A stretch of 64,000 nt of DNA from an uncultured Pelagibacteraceae bacterium (GTDB taxonomy: Bacteria > Pseudomonadota > Alphaproteobacteria > Pelagibacterales > Pelagibacteraceae). Where the stretch lies: the NCBI GenBank assembly GCA_902622795.1, contig CACNRD010000002.1, forward strand, positions 39,190 to 103,189, written 5' to 3'. The translations under genes and the position numbers were made by a program. Of the stretch, positions 19,351-30,291 are shown one piece after another. The stretch's first letter is position 1; each line of letters opens with the position of its first letter. Below the pieces are notes generated by a model. That model saw nothing but the letters and a program-made list of their open reading frames with translations. It made no database searches and was not told where the DNA came from.

Positions 19351-20681
19351 TGTCAAAAAAATACTTTGGAACTGATGGAATTAGAGGTGCAATAAATAGT
19401 AAAAATATAAATGGAGATATGTTTTTTAAGTTTGGTCTAGCTTCTGGAACCTTTTTTAGATCACAAAAAAAAAACAAACAAGTTGCCATAATTGCTAAAG
19501 ATACAAGATTATCAGGTTATATGCTCGAACCAGCTTTAGTATCAGGATTAACCTCAGCTGGTATGCACGTCTACACTTTGGGACCTCTACCAACAAATGG
19601 TTTAGCAATGCTCACTAAAACCATGAAAGCCAATATGGGGATTATGATAACTGCGTCACACAATCCACATTATGATAATGGATTAAAATTATTTGGCCCA
19701 GATGGAATGAAGTTATCTGATAAAATTGAAAAGAAAATTGAACATTTAATAGATCAAAATATTGAAAAAAATTTATCTGAACCAGAAAAATTAGGAAGAG
19801 TAAAAAGATTGGAAACAGGGACAAGAGATTATATTAAAATTTTAAAAAAAAACTTTTCTGAGGAATTTAATTTAAGAGGACTTAGGATTGTTATAGACTG
19901 CGCAAATGGTGCAGGATATAAAGCTGGTCCTGAATTATTAAAATCATTAGGAGCGAAAGTAATAGCTATTGGAGTTGAACCAAATGGCGTGAATATTAAT
20001 AAAAATTGTGGATCTGTCTATCCAAAAAATATTAAAAGAGCAGTAAAAAAATATAAAGCTCATATTGGTATTTCATTAGATGGTGACGCTGATCGAGTAA
20101 TAATGTGTGATGAAAAAAGTAACATAATTGATGGAGATCAAATTGTTGCAGCTTTAGCTTCAAGATGGAAAAATAAAAAAATGTTAAAAGGTGGCGTGGT
20201 TGGTACCTCAATGTCCAACTATGGTTTAGAGCAATACTTTAAAACTCTTGATATCAATTTTATTCGAGCAAATGTTGGAGACAGATATGTGAAAGAAAAA
20301 ATGCAAAAACATAAATTTAATTTAGGGGGTGAACAGTCAGGGCATATTATTCTTGGAAAATTTGCAACTACTGGAGATGGTTTGTTAGTTGCCTTAGAGG
20401 CTTTGTTTGCGTTGAGAAAAGGAAAAAAAGCTAGTGTATTTTTTTCAAAATTTAAAAAAATTCCACAAATATTAAAAAATATAAATGTAAAAGATAAAAA
20501 TATAATTAATAAATCGGACATAAAAAAATCTATTAAAACGGCAGAAAAACTAATTAAAGGATATGGAAGAATTTTAGTTAGGAAATCAGGAACTGAGTCA
20601 AAGATAAGAGTGATGGGTGAAAGTGAAAATTTAGAACTCTTAGAAAAATGTATAAACATAATTATAAGAAAAATTAAATAA
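19350..20681 (+). CDS. glmM: Phosphoglucosamine mutase
   Basis: A 443-residue protein of normal length opening with KYFGTDGIRGAIN. The catalytic phosphoserine lies in MITASHNPHYDNG, the metal loop is LDGDADRVIM, the sugar-binding loop GGEQSGHIIL, and the C-terminal phosphate loop RKSGTESKIRVMGE. It converts glucosamine-6-phosphate to glucosamine-1-phosphate for peptidoglycan and lipid A. It follows folP as in many bacteria. Confidence 0.98.
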   Translation: MSKKYFGTDGIRGAINSKNINGDMFFKFGLASGTFFRSQKKNKQVAIIAKDTRLSGYMLEPALVSGLTSAGMHVYTLGPLPTNGLAMLTKTMKANMGIMITASHNPHYDNGLKLFGPDGMKLSDKIEKKIEHLIDQNIEKNLSEPEKLGRVKRLETGTRDYIKILKKNFSEEFNLRGLRIVIDCANGAGYKAGPELLKSLGAKVIAIGVEPNGVNINKNCGSVYPKNIKRAVKKYKAHIGISLDGDADRVIMCDEKSNIIDGDQIVAALASRWKNKKMLKGGVVGTSMSNYGLEQYFKTLDINFIRANVGDRYVKEKMQKHKFNLGGEQSGHIILGKFATTGDGLLVALEALFALRKGKKASVFFSKFKKIPQILKNINVKDKNIINKSDIKKSIKTAEKLIKGYGRILVRKSGTESKIRVMGESENLELLEKCINIIIRKIK

Positions 20682-20682
20682 T

Positions 20683-21495
20683 TTGAAGACAAAATCAAAA
20701 GTACTAATTATTGCTGGATCTGACTCTTCTGGAGGAGCAGGAATACAAGCAGATATAAAAACCGTTACTGCATTAGGTTCATATGCGATGACTGCAATAA
20801 CAGCTGTAACAATTCAAAATACCACTGGTGTTAAATCAATTGTTCCAATTAATCCAAAGGAAATTTATAACCAAGTTACATTTTCCTCGAGAGATATAAG
20901 GCCAGATGCTGTAAAGATTGGAATGTTGCATTCAACAAAAGTTATTAGATCAGTTATTAAATCGTTAGATCAAATTAAATTTAGAAATATAGTTTTAGAT
21001 CCAGTCATGGTTGCAAAGGGGGGAGCAAAATTAATTGACAATAAGGCAATAAATTTAATTAAATCTAACTTGATAAAGAAAGTATTAATGATAACTCCAA
21101 ACATTCCTGAGGCAGAAATTTTAACTAATACCAAAATAAAAACACAACAGGACATGATTGTTGTTGCGCAAAAGTTAATTGACCTAGGGGCAAAAAATGT
21201 TCTTATTAAAGGTGGTCATTTAAAGGGAGAATTTGTTCATGATATTTATGTAAACAAAAAAGATATCAAAATTTTTAATAGCAAAAGAGTTAAAACAAAA
21301 AATACCCATGGAACTGGCTGTACATTATCCAGTGCTGTGGCAACATTTTTATCATGTGGAAAACCAGTAAAGAAATCTTGTGAGCTTGGAATTAAGTATG
21401 TAAATTTAGCCATTAAATCTAATCCTAATTATGGTAAGGGTCACGGTCCAATAAATCATCTTAACTCTATGAATATAATCAAAAAATTTAAATAA
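20683..21495 (+). CDS. thiD: Hydroxymethylpyrimidine (phospho)kinase ThiD
   Basis: A 270-residue ribokinase-fold protein from a TTG at 20683, one base after the glmM stop. N-terminal [19 protein letters not shown], central [13 protein letters not shown] and the anion-hole motif [12 protein letters not shown] are all intact. It phosphorylates HMP and HMP-P to HMP-PP, the substrate of ThiE. SAR11 strains are known to lack ThiC and to depend on an external HMP precursor, so ThiD would be the entry point. Its stop overlaps the purA start. Confidence 0.93.
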   Translation: MKTKSKVLIIAGSDSSGGAGIQADIKTVTALGSYAMTAITAVTIQNTTGVKSIVPINPKEIYNQVTFSSRDIRPDAVKIGMLHSTKVIRSVIKSLDQIKFRNIVLDPVMVAKGGAKLIDNKAINLIKSNLIKKVLMITPNIPEAEILTNTKIKTQQDMIVVAQKLIDLGAKNVLIKGGHLKGEFVHDIYVNKKDIKIFNSKRVKTKNTHGTGCTLSSAVATFLSCGKPVKKSCELGIKYVNLAIKSNPNYGKGHGPINHLNSMNIIKKFK

Positions 21496-22787
21496 TGAAA
21501 AATATAGTAGTAGTTGGATCGCAATGGGGAGACGAAGGAAAGGGTAAGATAGTTGATTGGCTATCTGAACAGGCTGACGTTGTGATAAGATTCCAAGGAG
21601 GACACAATGCCGGACATACACTTGTTATTGATGGTGTGACTTATAAATTAAGATTACTACCCTCAGGAATAGTAAGAAAAAATAAGATTTCAATTATTGG
21701 CAATGGAGTAGTAGTTGATCCCTGGGCACTAATTGACGAAGTAGAAGAAATAAAATTAAAAGGAGTAGATGTTAATGTTGATAATTTTATTATTTCAGAG
21801 TCTGCAAATTTAATTTTACCATTTCATAGAGAAATGGATGAAATAAGAGAAGATGCAGCTGGAAAAGGAAAAATTGGGACTACGAGAAGAGGAATTGGAC
21901 CAGCTTATGAGGATAAAGTTGGAAGAAGATCTATAAGAGTAATGGATTTAAGATCTGAACAAAATTTAGATCATAGGTTAGAGTCAGTTTTGATTCACCA
22001 CAATGCTATTAGAAAAGGTTTAGGAAAAAAAATTTTTGAAAAAGAAAAATTAAAAGAAGAACTATTGAAAATTGCCCCAAAAATACTGCAATTTTCTCAA
22101 CCTGTATGGCTTAAAATTGATCAATTTAAAAAACAAAAAAAGAAAATTTTGTTTGAAGGGGCTCAAGGAATTTTGTTAGATGTAGATCATGGTACATATC
22201 CCTATGTCACTTCTTCTAACACTGTAGCCTCAAGTGCTGCAACAGGGACTGGTTGTGGACCGAATTCAATTAACTATGTGCTAGGAATAACTAAAGCATA
22301 CACTACTCGTGTTGGAGAAGGACCTTTTCCAACTGAGTTAAAAGATGATATTGGAGAATTATTGGGTATAAGGGGAAAAGAATTTGGAACTGTTACTAGT
22401 AGAAAAAGAAGATGCGGTTGGTTTGATGGTGTTCTGGTAAGACAAACTATTAAAATTTCTGGTATTGATGGAATTGCACTTACTAAATTGGACGTATTAG
22501 ATGAATTGGATGAAATTAAAATGTGTATACATTATGAGTTAGATGGAAAAAAAATTGATTATTTACCAGCAGCCGTTGAGGACCAATTAAAAATAAAACC
22601 GATATTCAAAACTTTTCCAGGATGGAAATCTCCAACAAGTGGTATAAAAAATATAGATGCTTTACCAGAAAATGCAAAAAAATATATTTTTGCAATTGAG
22701 GATTTTATAGGTGCAAAAATTTCAAGTATATCAACTAGTCCAGAGAGAGAAGATACAATACTAGTTGAAAACCCTTTTGATATTTAA
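21495..22787 (+). CDS. purA: Adenylosuccinate synthetase
   Basis: A 430-residue enzyme of standard length. It starts [19 protein letters not shown] (GTP loop), then [43 protein letters not shown] and a C-terminal [10 protein letters not shown]. It makes adenylosuccinate from IMP, aspartate and GTP. It ends the plus-strand run from cpoB; its last 4 bp overlap the convergent rpoH gene. Confidence 0.98.
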   Translation: MKNIVVVGSQWGDEGKGKIVDWLSEQADVVIRFQGGHNAGHTLVIDGVTYKLRLLPSGIVRKNKISIIGNGVVVDPWALIDEVEEIKLKGVDVNVDNFIISESANLILPFHREMDEIREDAAGKGKIGTTRRGIGPAYEDKVGRRSIRVMDLRSEQNLDHRLESVLIHHNAIRKGLGKKIFEKEKLKEELLKIAPKILQFSQPVWLKIDQFKKQKKKILFEGAQGILLDVDHGTYPYVTSSNTVASSAATGTGCGPNSINYVLGITKAYTTRVGEGPFPTELKDDIGELLGIRGKEFGTVTSRKRRCGWFDGVLVRQTIKISGIDGIALTKLDVLDELDEIKMCIHYELDGKKIDYLPAAVEDQLKIKPIFKTFPGWKSPTSGIKNIDALPENAKKYIFAIEDFIGAKISSISTSPEREDTILVENPFDI

Positions 22788-23677
22788 TTAGCTGGCAACA
22801 AATTTTTAGATTTTGCTAAAAGAAGCATATGCTTTTGAAGTTTTTCGAAAGCTTTATTTTCAATTTGTCTTACTCTTTCTCGACTAATTTTATATTTCTG
22901 ACTTAAATCTTCTAATGTTGTTGGATTATCATTCAATCTTCTCGAATATAAAATTTCTCTTTCTCTGTCATTAAGGACTTTAATAGAATCTTTTAATAAA
23001 TCTTTTCTCTGCTCCATTTCTTCATGGTGAGCAAACTTTAGGTCATGGTCTAATTCTTTATCAACCAACCAGTCTTGCCACTCATCTCCATCTTCACCAA
23101 CTTGAGCATTTAGAGAAAATTCTTTACCTGACAATCTTCTATTCATTGAAACAACTTCTTCTTTACTTACATCAAGCTTGTTAGCAATATGATCGACATG
23201 TTCATCTCTCAAATCTCCTTCTTGTTGAGGGGCAATTTGATTTTTTATCTTTTTCAAATTAAAAAATAATTTTTTTTGGGCAGTTGTTGTTCCAATTTTT
23301 ACTAGGCTCCAAGATCTTAAAATATACTCTTGAATTGAAGCTTTGATCCACCACATAGCATATGTTGCTAACCTAAAACCTTTTTCAGGTTCAAATTTTT
23401 TTACAGCTTGCATCAAACCCACATTACCTTCTGAAATCATTTCATTTACTGGTAAACCATAGCCCTTATATCCCATTGCAATTTTAGCAACTAATCTAAG
23501 ATGGCTTGTAACTAATTTTTCAGCAGACTTAATGTTGCCTGTAGTTTTCCAGTTTTTGGCTAGCATATACTCTTCCTCAGCAGCGAGCATTGGAAATTTT
23601 TTAATTTGATCCAAGTATGCTGATAAACCTCCTTCATTAGATAGGGAGGGTAAATTATTACCTACTGTAGTATTCAT
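22784..23677 (-). CDS. rpoH: RNA polymerase sigma-32 factor
   Basis: A 297-residue group-3 sigma factor. Region 2 contains [40 protein letters not shown] and [20 protein letters not shown]. The RpoH-specific box [12 protein letters not shown] follows, and region 4 ends with [19 protein letters not shown]. Known SAR11 genomes encode very few sigma factors, RpoD and RpoH. It lies 41 bp after rluD on the same strand, the usual alphaproteobacterial pair. Confidence 0.95.
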   Translation of the reverse strand: MNTTVGNNLPSLSNEGGLSAYLDQIKKFPMLAAEEEYMLAKNWKTTGNIKSAEKLVTSHLRLVAKIAMGYKGYGLPVNEMISEGNVGLMQAVKKFEPEKGFRLATYAMWWIKASIQEYILRSWSLVKIGTTTAQKKLFFNLKKIKNQIAPQQEGDLRDEHVDHIANKLDVSKEEVVSMNRRLSGKEFSLNAQVGEDGDEWQDWLVDKELDHDLKFAHHEEMEQRKDLLKDSIKVLNDREREILYSRRLNDNPTTLEDLSQKYKISRERVRQIENKAFEKLQKHMLLLAKSKNLLPAN

Positions 23678-23718
23678 AGAAGAATTTATTTAGTTAATTT
23701 AAAATAATTTTCAACGTT

Positions 23719-24699
23719 TTATTTATTAGCGTTTCTAAGCATTTCTAAAATAATATTTAGCTGATGTGGCAAATTTGAGGAAAAATGCATTTTTTTATTA
23801 TTTTTTGGATGTATGAAACCAATAGTTTTAGCATGTAAAAATTGTCTAGGTAAATCAGATATTAAATTTTGAATTTTTAAATCTATATTTTTTAGTTTTT
23901 TATATTTTTTTTTATATTTATCATCACCAACTATACTGTTTCCTTTATAATTCATATGGACCCTAATTTGATGTGTACGACCTGTTTCTAGTTTGCACTC
24001 TACTAAACTTAATGTAGGTGTCTTTTCATTTTCAAAAATTTCAAGAGTTTTATAATTGGTAATTGCTTTCTTTCCCTTGGAGCGACTAACTTCCATTAGT
24101 TGCCTATTTCTTGAACTACGCGTTAGGAATGTAACTATTTGTCCTTTTGATGGTCTTAATTTCCCCCATATTAATAGTTGGTACTCTCTTAAAATAGTAT
24201 GTTCGCTAAATTGTTTTGATAAATTTTCATGGGCCTGATTGTTTTTAGCAATTACTACTAATCCTGAAGTATTTTTGTCAATTCGATGAACAATTCCTGG
24301 TCTTAATTCATCACCGATATTAGATAAGGAATCTTTATCATAATGCATTAAAGCATTAACTATTGTTTGATCATAGTTGCCTGCTCCAGGGTGCATAATT
24401 ATACCAGCTGGCTTGTTGATAACCATCAAGTCATCATCCTCATGTATAATATCTAATTTGTAATCAAATGGTTTTAACGATGCCGACTTTGGTTTTGGGA
24501 TTTCTAGAACAACCTGATCTCCAGTATTAACTTTTTTAGACGGATTATTTATTATGATATTGTTTAATTTAAGTTTATCTTTTAATATTAAATTTTTAAT
24601 TCTAGTTCTACTAATTAACCTTTCTCTTTGGTTGATCAGAATATCAACTCTTGAATTATTTTCCTCCTCCTGAACAATAAAATTAATGTTTTTTTCCAT
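23719..24699 (-). CDS. rluD: RluA-family 23S rRNA pseudouridine synthase (RluD-like)
   Basis: A 326-residue protein with an N-terminal S4 RNA-binding domain (SRTRIKNLILKDKLKLNN) and a RluA catalytic domain. The catalytic Asp is in GIVHRIDKNTSGLVVIAKN; GRTHQIRVHM is also present. RluD modifies helix 69 of 23S rRNA. The first position, directly before rpoH, and the S4 domain favour RluD over RluA or RluC. Confidence 0.92.
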   Translation of the reverse strand: MEKNINFIVQEEENNSRVDILINQRERLISRTRIKNLILKDKLKLNNIIINNPSKKVNTGDQVVLEIPKPKSASLKPFDYKLDIIHEDDDLMVINKPAGIIMHPGAGNYDQTIVNALMHYDKDSLSNIGDELRPGIVHRIDKNTSGLVVIAKNNQAHENLSKQFSEHTILREYQLLIWGKLRPSKGQIVTFLTRSSRNRQLMEVSRSKGKKAITNYKTLEIFENEKTPTLSLVECKLETGRTHQIRVHMNYKGNSIVGDDKYKKKYKKLKNIDLKIQNLISDLPRQFLHAKTIGFIHPKNNKKMHFSSNLPHQLNIILEMLRNANK

Positions 24700-24722
24700 A
24701 AAATATAATATTAATACTATAT

Positions 24723-24799
24723 GCGCTTGTAGCTCAACTGGATAGAGCGCCTGACTTCGGATCAGGAGGTTCTGGGTTCGACTCCTAGCAGGCGCACCA
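24723..24799 (+). tRNA. tRNA-Arg, anticodon UCG
   Basis: A 77-base cloverleaf with encoded CCA. The acceptor stem pairs GCGCTTG (24723-24729) with CAGGCGC (one G-U pair). The anticodon arm CCTGA-CTTCGGA-TCAGG gives anticodon TCG, reading CGN arginine codons. The T loop is GGTTCGACTCC-like. The CCA end is one base from the stop of the convergent permease gene, and the rluD start is 23 bp away on the other side. Confidence 0.96.
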
Positions 24800-24800
24800 A

Positions 24801-25592
24801 TTATTCTCCTATATTTATCAAAGTTCCTTTGTCACGAGCTTTATCAAATGAGTAATAAAAAATTGATATTGCAAGAATAATATAAAAAATATTAAGATAA
24901 AGGGCATTAAAGATATTTTCATAATTTACTTGACCGTTAACTAAAATATTTCTTGTCTCTTCAAATATGTAAACAAGTGGTAGAGCATAAGCAATAGATT
25001 GAAAGATTCCTGGCAAAATTTCAACAGGATAATAAATGCAACCAAACGGGGCTAACAAAAACATTGTAGACCAAGCTATATTTTCAAATGAGGGTCCAAA
25101 TCTAAGTAATCCAGCAGATACAAATAAGCCAAGAGTAATCCCAAAAATATATAAACTTAAAAAAAGAAAAGCTAAAGGCATTCCTAATTCCAATAAAGAA
25201 ATTCCAAACAGAGGAGAGGTGAGCAATATAGCTGGGACCAGTCCTATCAAAGCTCTTATTAAAGCAGTAACGACTAAAGAAATAATAATTTCACTAATTT
25301 TCATAGGAGAAATGAAAAGGTTAGTGAAATTTCTACTCCATATTTCCTCTAAAAATAACATATTGAAACCAATACTTGTTCTGAACAAAAAATCGTAAAG
25401 AATTGCACATGATAGAATTACACCTACAGCACCACTATAGTAAGTACTGTGCTCTGCAAAAAAATTTGAAATAAATCCCCATAAAGTTATTTGAATTGAG
25501 GGCCAATATATTAAGTCAAGGATTCTTGGAAATGATCTAGTGATTAAGTAAAAATGTCTTAAAAAAAGTCCATAAATTCTTGTAAAATTCAT
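24801..25592 (-). CDS. ABC-2 type transporter permease
   Basis: A 263-residue protein with about six hydrophobic segments and the ABC-2 family pattern: an N-terminal half with WSRNFTNLFISPMKISEII, and a C-terminal APFGCIYYPVEILPGIFQSI. Its start overlaps the ATPase gene by 4 bp, so the two form one exporter. The substrate cannot be told; NodIJ-like polysaccharide or drug exporters share this layout. The gene ends one base from tRNA-Arg. Confidence 0.9.
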   Translation of the reverse strand: MNFTRIYGLFLRHFYLITRSFPRILDLIYWPSIQITLWGFISNFFAEHSTYYSGAVGVILSCAILYDFLFRTSIGFNMLFLEEIWSRNFTNLFISPMKISEIIISLVVTALIRALIGLVPAILLTSPLFGISLLELGMPLAFLFLSLYIFGITLGLFVSAGLLRFGPSFENIAWSTMFLLAPFGCIYYPVEILPGIFQSIAYALPLVYIFEETRNILVNGQVNYENIFNALYLNIFYIILAISIFYYSFDKARDKGTLINIGE

Positions 25593-26317
25593 CTTTTATT
25601 TCTCGCTATTTCCAAAAACACCTCTTCTAAATTTTTTCTACCATGTTTCAATATTAAATCATTAGGCGTTCCTCTATCTACGATAATTCCATCTTTCATC
25701 ATTAAAACAGAACCACACAATCTTTTAACTTCATCCATATTATGTGAAGCAAGTAAAACTGAAATTTTTTTTTCTTTTTTATAATTTTCTAAAAATGTTC
25801 TTACAAAATCTCCTGTTTCAGGATCTAATGAAGCCGTTGGCTCATCCAATAGCAGTACCGTAGGGTCATTTATTAAAGCTTTTGCCAAACTGACTCTATT
25901 TTTTTGTCCTGATGAAAGTTCACCTGTTATTTTATCTAAAAGATCAGATAGTCTAAGTTTATCTGAAAGATAATTAATTCGATTTTCTAAATCTTTAACG
26001 TTATATAATTTTCCATAAACAATTAAATTTTGTTTAACTTTCAATTTTTTAGGAAGCTCTATATAAGGGGATATAAAATTCATTTTATGTAAAAGAGATA
26101 TTTTATTTGTCTCGATATTTTTTCCATTAATTAAAACTTCACCTTTAGTAGGTTTTAATAACCCTAGTATCATTCCAATGGTGGTTGTCTTCCCACATCC
26201 ATTAGGACCCAATAAGCCAACAATTTCATTTTCACCAATTTTAAAATTTATATTACTGACAGCATTCTTTGATTTATATTTTTTAGTGAGATCTATTACT
26301 TCAATTGAATTTGTCAT
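25589..26317 (-). CDS. ABC transporter ATP-binding protein
   Basis: A 242-residue ATPase with Walker A GPNGCGKTT, the signature LSSGQKNR, Walker B LLLDEPTASLD and the switch His in LLASHNMDEV. It resembles the CcmA/NodI group that pairs with ABC-2 permeases. It starts one base before the tsaC stop and overlaps the permease gene, so it forms an operon with both. The exported substrate is unknown. Confidence 0.93.
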   Translation of the reverse strand: MTNSIEVIDLTKKYKSKNAVSNINFKIGENEIVGLLGPNGCGKTTTIGMILGLLKPTKGEVLINGKNIETNKISLLHKMNFISPYIELPKKLKVKQNLIVYGKLYNVKDLENRINYLSDKLRLSDLLDKITGELSSGQKNRVSLAKALINDPTVLLLDEPTASLDPETGDFVRTFLENYKKEKKISVLLASHNMDEVKRLCGSVLMMKDGIIVDRGTPNDLILKHGRKNLEEVFLEIARNKR

Positions 26318-27250
26318 TTAATATTTTGACGCTCTCTCTAGACGATCATTAATTGTTTGCCCTATTCCAATATTAGGAATTTTTTCAACAGCAATTTTTT
26401 TGTACCCTTTATTTTTAATTTTTCTTATGAGAGGATATAAATTTCTTGCAGCTTTGATCAAATTATTATTTTTACTGAGAAAGAAATAATTTTTAGAATT
26501 TATTTTTCTTTTTTTTATTAATACAAATGCCTCTCCTTTATTTGGTTTTTTTACATTCATCCTTAAAGGTATTCCAGGAGAATAATGAAGAGAAAACAGA
26601 CCTGGTGAAATCTTGTTTTTAGATTTATTCTTTATTAATATTTGTTTTTTTATTATTTTTTTAATCTTTGAAACGCTTAAACCTCCTAGTCTTAATATTG
26701 ATGCATTATCTGTAAGATTAATAATTGTAGATTCTACTCCAATTGTACACCTCCCCCCTTTAAGTATATATTTTAATTTTTTTCCAAATTCTTCTTTTAC
26801 ATCAGAGGGCTGTACAGAGCTCAGTTTTGTGGAAATATTTGCACTTGGTGCAGCTAACGGATAACTTAAAACTTTAAGTAATCTTCGCAGTAGTGGGTGT
26901 TTGGGAAATCTAATAGCAATTGTATTTTTATTGTTGGTTACAAATTTTGATATTTTTGAATTTTTTTTTAATTTTAAAACATATGTAATTGGACCAGGTG
27001 AAAATTTATTATACAGTTTTTTAAAATCCTCATTAATTATACAATCGTGTTCAAGAGCCTTGAGATTATAGTAGTGAACAATTAAAGGGTTGTTAGAAGG
27101 TCTTTTCTTTAATTTGAATATTTTTTTTACAGAGAAATCAGAATAAGCATTCCCAGCTAATCCATAAACTGTTTCTGTTGGTACTGCTATACATTCGTTA
27201 CTGTCTAAATATTTTTTTGCTTTTTTGATATTTGATTGATTAGATTTCAT
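26318..27250 (-). CDS. tsaC: L-threonylcarbamoyladenylate synthase, full-length Sua5 type
   Basis: With the ATG at 27250 the protein has 310 residues; a start 39 bp upstream would run into the divergent xseB gene. The YrdC domain has CIAVPTETVYGLAG near the N-terminus, KKRPSNNPLIVH, APSANIS and GVESTIINL. A linker with SPGLFSLHYSPG and a C-terminal Sua5 domain follow. It makes threonylcarbamoyl-AMP for tRNA t6A37. It heads an operon with the two ABC genes. Only 17 bp separate its start from xseB. Confidence 0.94.
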   Translation of the reverse strand: MKSNQSNIKKAKKYLDSNECIAVPTETVYGLAGNAYSDFSVKKIFKLKKRPSNNPLIVHYYNLKALEHDCIINEDFKKLYNKFSPGPITYVLKLKKNSKISKFVTNNKNTIAIRFPKHPLLRRLLKVLSYPLAAPSANISTKLSSVQPSDVKEEFGKKLKYILKGGRCTIGVESTIINLTDNASILRLGGLSVSKIKKIIKKQILIKNKSKNKISPGLFSLHYSPGIPLRMNVKKPNKGEAFVLIKKRKINSKNYFFLSKNNNLIKAARNLYPLIRKIKNKGYKKIAVEKIPNIGIGQTINDRLERASKY

Positions 27251-27267
27251 GTAATAATTATTAATAT

Positions 27268-27504
27268 ATGAAAGAAAAAAATTTACCACTTGATTATCAA
27301 CACAGCTCTTTAGATGAGCTCACTGAAAAAGCAAATAGTATAATTGAGTCATTAGAGAATGAAAAAAATTTAAATAATTCTGTTGATACTTATCAAGAGT
27401 TATTAAAATTAAATAATCTTATTGAAAAAAAATTTCAAAAAAATCTCAAATCTATAAGTGAAACTACAAATAATAAAATCAAGGAAATTGTAAAAAAAAA
27501 ATGA
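27268..27504 (+). CDS. xseB: Exodeoxyribonuclease VII small subunit
   Basis: A 78-residue protein, the usual XseB length, with the family core SLDELTEKANSIIESLENEKNLNNS and a following helix. XseB binds XseA to form exonuclease VII; xseA is not in this window. It overlaps ispA by 4 bp, giving xseB-ispA-dxs, the order in E. coli and many proteobacteria, which supports the call. Confidence 0.9.
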   Translation: MKEKNLPLDYQHSSLDELTEKANSIIESLENEKNLNNSVDTYQELLKLNNLIEKKFQKNLKSISETTNNKIKEIVKKK

Positions 27505-28373
27505 AAAATGAAGTTAATAAAATTGCAAAAGATACAAATTATTTTTTAAAAAAATTTATTAATAATCAGAATAGCTCTCATCTTATCAACGCAATGAAAT
27601 ATGGTTTATTTCCAGGAGGAAAGAAAATTAGATCAAAAATACTAATAGACTTTGGTTCTTTATTTTCAATTAGATACAAAACTTTAATACAGATTGGTGC
27701 AGCAGTAGAATGTATACACGCTTATTCTCTTATTCATGACGATTTACCTTGTATGGATAATGATAAAATTAGGCGGGGAAAAGCATCAACGCATATAAAA
27801 TATGGAGAGTCTACAGCGGTGTTAGCTGGTAATTCACTTTTGACAATGGCATTTGAAATTTTATCAAACAAAAATTTAGATTTATCTGAAAAGACTAAAA
27901 TTAACTTAATAAAAAAATTGTCTGAATGCTCAGGACATCTTGGTATAGCAGGTGGTCAATACCTAGATTTGAATTATGAAAAAAAAAAAGTATCAAGGAA
28001 TAAGATTATTGATATGGAAATTAAAAAAACGGGAATGTTATTTAGTTTTTGTTGTGCAGTCCCAGCAATAATAAAAAATAAAAAAAATTTAGAGATTAGG
28101 TTTTTTGAAAATATTGGATCTGATATAGGCTTATTATTTCAAATTTCTGATGACTTAATTGATTATAAAGGAAATTCAAAAATAGCTGGTAAAAAAACAG
28201 GTAAAGATCAAAAAAAAGGTAAAGCAACACTTATTGGTTTACTTGGTTATAATAATGCGGTTAAATATTGTAATAGTTTAATTATAAATATTAATAACAA
28301 ATTGCAAAAATACAGCTCTAATTCAAAAAAAATAAAACAAACTTTGAAATATATTTTAGACAGAAATAGATGA
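27501..28373 (+). CDS. ispA: Farnesyl diphosphate synthase (short-chain polyprenyl synthase)
   Basis: A 290-residue all-helical isoprenyl synthase. The first Asp-rich motif is [13 protein letters not shown] and the second is [23 protein letters not shown] and the GQYLDL loop are also present. It extends DMAPP with IPP to C15. Four-base overlaps join it to xseB and dxs. The length and the DDLPCMD motif favour FPP over longer products, which a second synthase at 32031 likely makes. Confidence 0.93.
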   Translation: MKNEVNKIAKDTNYFLKKFINNQNSSHLINAMKYGLFPGGKKIRSKILIDFGSLFSIRYKTLIQIGAAVECIHAYSLIHDDLPCMDNDKIRRGKASTHIKYGESTAVLAGNSLLTMAFEILSNKNLDLSEKTKINLIKKLSECSGHLGIAGGQYLDLNYEKKKVSRNKIIDMEIKKTGMLFSFCCAVPAIIKNKKNLEIRFFENIGSDIGLLFQISDDLIDYKGNSKIAGKKTGKDQKKGKATLIGLLGYNNAVKYCNSLIININNKLQKYSSNSKKIKQTLKYILDRNR

Positions 28374-30286
28374 TACACAAAAGCACATTTTTAAAAGATA
28401 TAAATTTTCCATCTGATTTAAGGAAAATTTCTGAAAAGGATTTACCAAAAGTTGCAAATGAAGTTAGAAATGAAATGATAGATGCTGTATCTCAAACAGG
28501 TGGCCATCTAGGTGCAGGTTTAGGTGTTGTAGAACTAACTGTGGCACTTCATTATGTATTTGATACACCAAATGATAAATTAATTTGGGATGTAGGACAT
28601 CAATCCTATCCACATAAAATTTTAACAGGAAGAAAAGATAAAATTAGAACTTTGAGACAAGGTAATGGATTATCGGGTTTCACAAAAAGAACTGAAAGTG
28701 AATATGATCCTTTCGGCGCTGCTCATAGTTCAACATCAATTTCTTCTGCACTAGGTATAGCTGAGGCAAATAAATTAGAAAATAAATCCTCAAACGTAAT
28801 AGCAGTAATAGGAGACGGAGCGATGAGTGCTGGTATGGCTTATGAGGCAATGAATAATGCAGGTGCTTCAAAAACAAAAATGATTGTTATTTTAAATGAC
28901 AACGATATGTCAATCGCAAAACCTGTTGGAGCGATGAGAACATATCTTGCAAAATTATTGACTGGAAAAATATATTTTAGTTTTAGAGAGACTATTAAAT
29001 TAATTACTTCTGCATTTTCAAAGAGGTTTAGTGCTAAAGCAGGAAAAGCAGAGGATTTTTTAAGATCTGCATTTACCGGTGGTACTATGTTTAATTCATT
29101 AGGTTTTTATTATGTGGGACCAATTGATGGACATGATTTATCAACTCTCGTTCCAATTTTAAAAAATGCTAGAGACTCAAATCATGAAGGTCCAATTATG
29201 ATTCATATTAAAACACAAAAAGGTAAAGGGTATAGTTATGCAGAAAAAGCCAAAGATCATTATCATGGAGTTTCTAAATTCAATGTAGACACTGGAGAAC
29301 AGAATAAAAGCGGATCTAATTTACCATCTTATACAAAAGTATTTGCAAATACTCTTGTAAAGCATGCAAAAAAAGATAGTAAAATTGTTGGAATAACAGC
29401 AGCAATGCCAGGTGGAACAGGAATGGATATCTTTGGCAAAGAGTTTCCAAAAAGAATGTTTGATGTTGGTATAGCTGAGCAGCATGCCGTAACATTTGCC
29501 GCTGGTATGGCAACAGAAGGATACAAGCCCTATGCTGCAATTTACTCAACATTTTTACAAAGAGCTTACGATCAGGTTGTTCATGATGTTGCTATTCAAA
29601 GCTTACCAGTAAGATTTGCAATTGATAGAGCTGGATTAGTTGGGGCTGATGGATCAACACATGCTGGTTCATTTGATATTACTTATTTATCAACTTTACC
29701 AAATTTTATTGTAATGGCTGCAAGCGACGAAGCAGAACTGGTTAAAATGATAAATACCTCAGTAGATATTGATGACAGACCAAGTGCGATTAGATACCCA
29801 AGAGGAGTAGGTGTTGGAGTTGAACTTCCATCAATAGAAGAAAAAATTGAAATTGGAAAAGGAAGAATAATTCAAAACGGTAGTCAAGTATGCCTGTTAA
29901 GCTTGGGCACAAGACTTGAAGAATGCAAAATAGCGGCGGAACATTTAAAACAAAAAGGAGTTTCAACTACTATTGTTGATGCAAGATTTGCTAAACCCTT
30001 AGACGAAGAATTAATTATTAAATGTGCTAGAGAGCATGAAATTTTACTCTCAATTGAAGAAGGTTCAATTGGAGGGTTCGGTTCGCATGTAAAAAACTTA
30101 CTTGCTGACAAAGGGATATTTGACAAAGGTCTAAAATTTAGATCAATGAATTTACCAGACAAGTTTATTGAACAAGATACCCCGAACAAAATGTATGAAA
30201 CTGCTGGATTAAATGCTTCTCAAATTTCCAAGAAAATTTTAGATATTTTATTTAACAAAAATTCTATCAAAGTTGTAAAAAATTAA
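28370..30286 (+). CDS. dxs: 1-Deoxy-D-xylulose-5-phosphate synthase
   Basis: A 638-residue ThDP enzyme of normal length. N-terminal [20 protein letters not shown], the ThDP motif [15 protein letters not shown] with NDNDMSIA, and the central [16 protein letters not shown] plus the [15 protein letters not shown] loop are intact. It makes DXP from pyruvate and glyceraldehyde-3-phosphate and opens the MEP isoprenoid route. It ends the xseB-ispA-dxs operon and meets the convergent aroC after 5 bp. Confidence 0.97.
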   Translation: MIHKSTFLKDINFPSDLRKISEKDLPKVANEVRNEMIDAVSQTGGHLGAGLGVVELTVALHYVFDTPNDKLIWDVGHQSYPHKILTGRKDKIRTLRQGNGLSGFTKRTESEYDPFGAAHSSTSISSALGIAEANKLENKSSNVIAVIGDGAMSAGMAYEAMNNAGASKTKMIVILNDNDMSIAKPVGAMRTYLAKLLTGKIYFSFRETIKLITSAFSKRFSAKAGKAEDFLRSAFTGGTMFNSLGFYYVGPIDGHDLSTLVPILKNARDSNHEGPIMIHIKTQKGKGYSYAEKAKDHYHGVSKFNVDTGEQNKSGSNLPSYTKVFANTLVKHAKKDSKIVGITAAMPGGTGMDIFGKEFPKRMFDVGIAEQHAVTFAAGMATEGYKPYAAIYSTFLQRAYDQVVHDVAIQSLPVRFAIDRAGLVGADGSTHAGSFDITYLSTLPNFIVMAASDEAELVKMINTSVDIDDRPSAIRYPRGVGVGVELPSIEEKIEIGKGRIIQNGSQVCLLSLGTRLEECKIAAEHLKQKGVSTTIVDARFAKPLDEELIIKCAREHEILLSIEEGSIGGFGSHVKNLLADKGIFDKGLKFRSMNLPDKFIEQDTPNKMYETAGLNASQISKKILDILFNKNSIKVVKN

Positions 30287-30291
30287 TTATT

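Noticed and set aside
27251..27289. Longer TsaC start overlapping xseB
   Set aside because: It would overlap the divergent xseB start; the internal ATG at 27250 fits the family.
28680..30189. Long antisense frames inside dxs and similar ones inside pgk, gap, ftsH and ilvC
   Set aside because: They are shadows of strongly coding sequence on the other strand, with no ribosome site or family motif.
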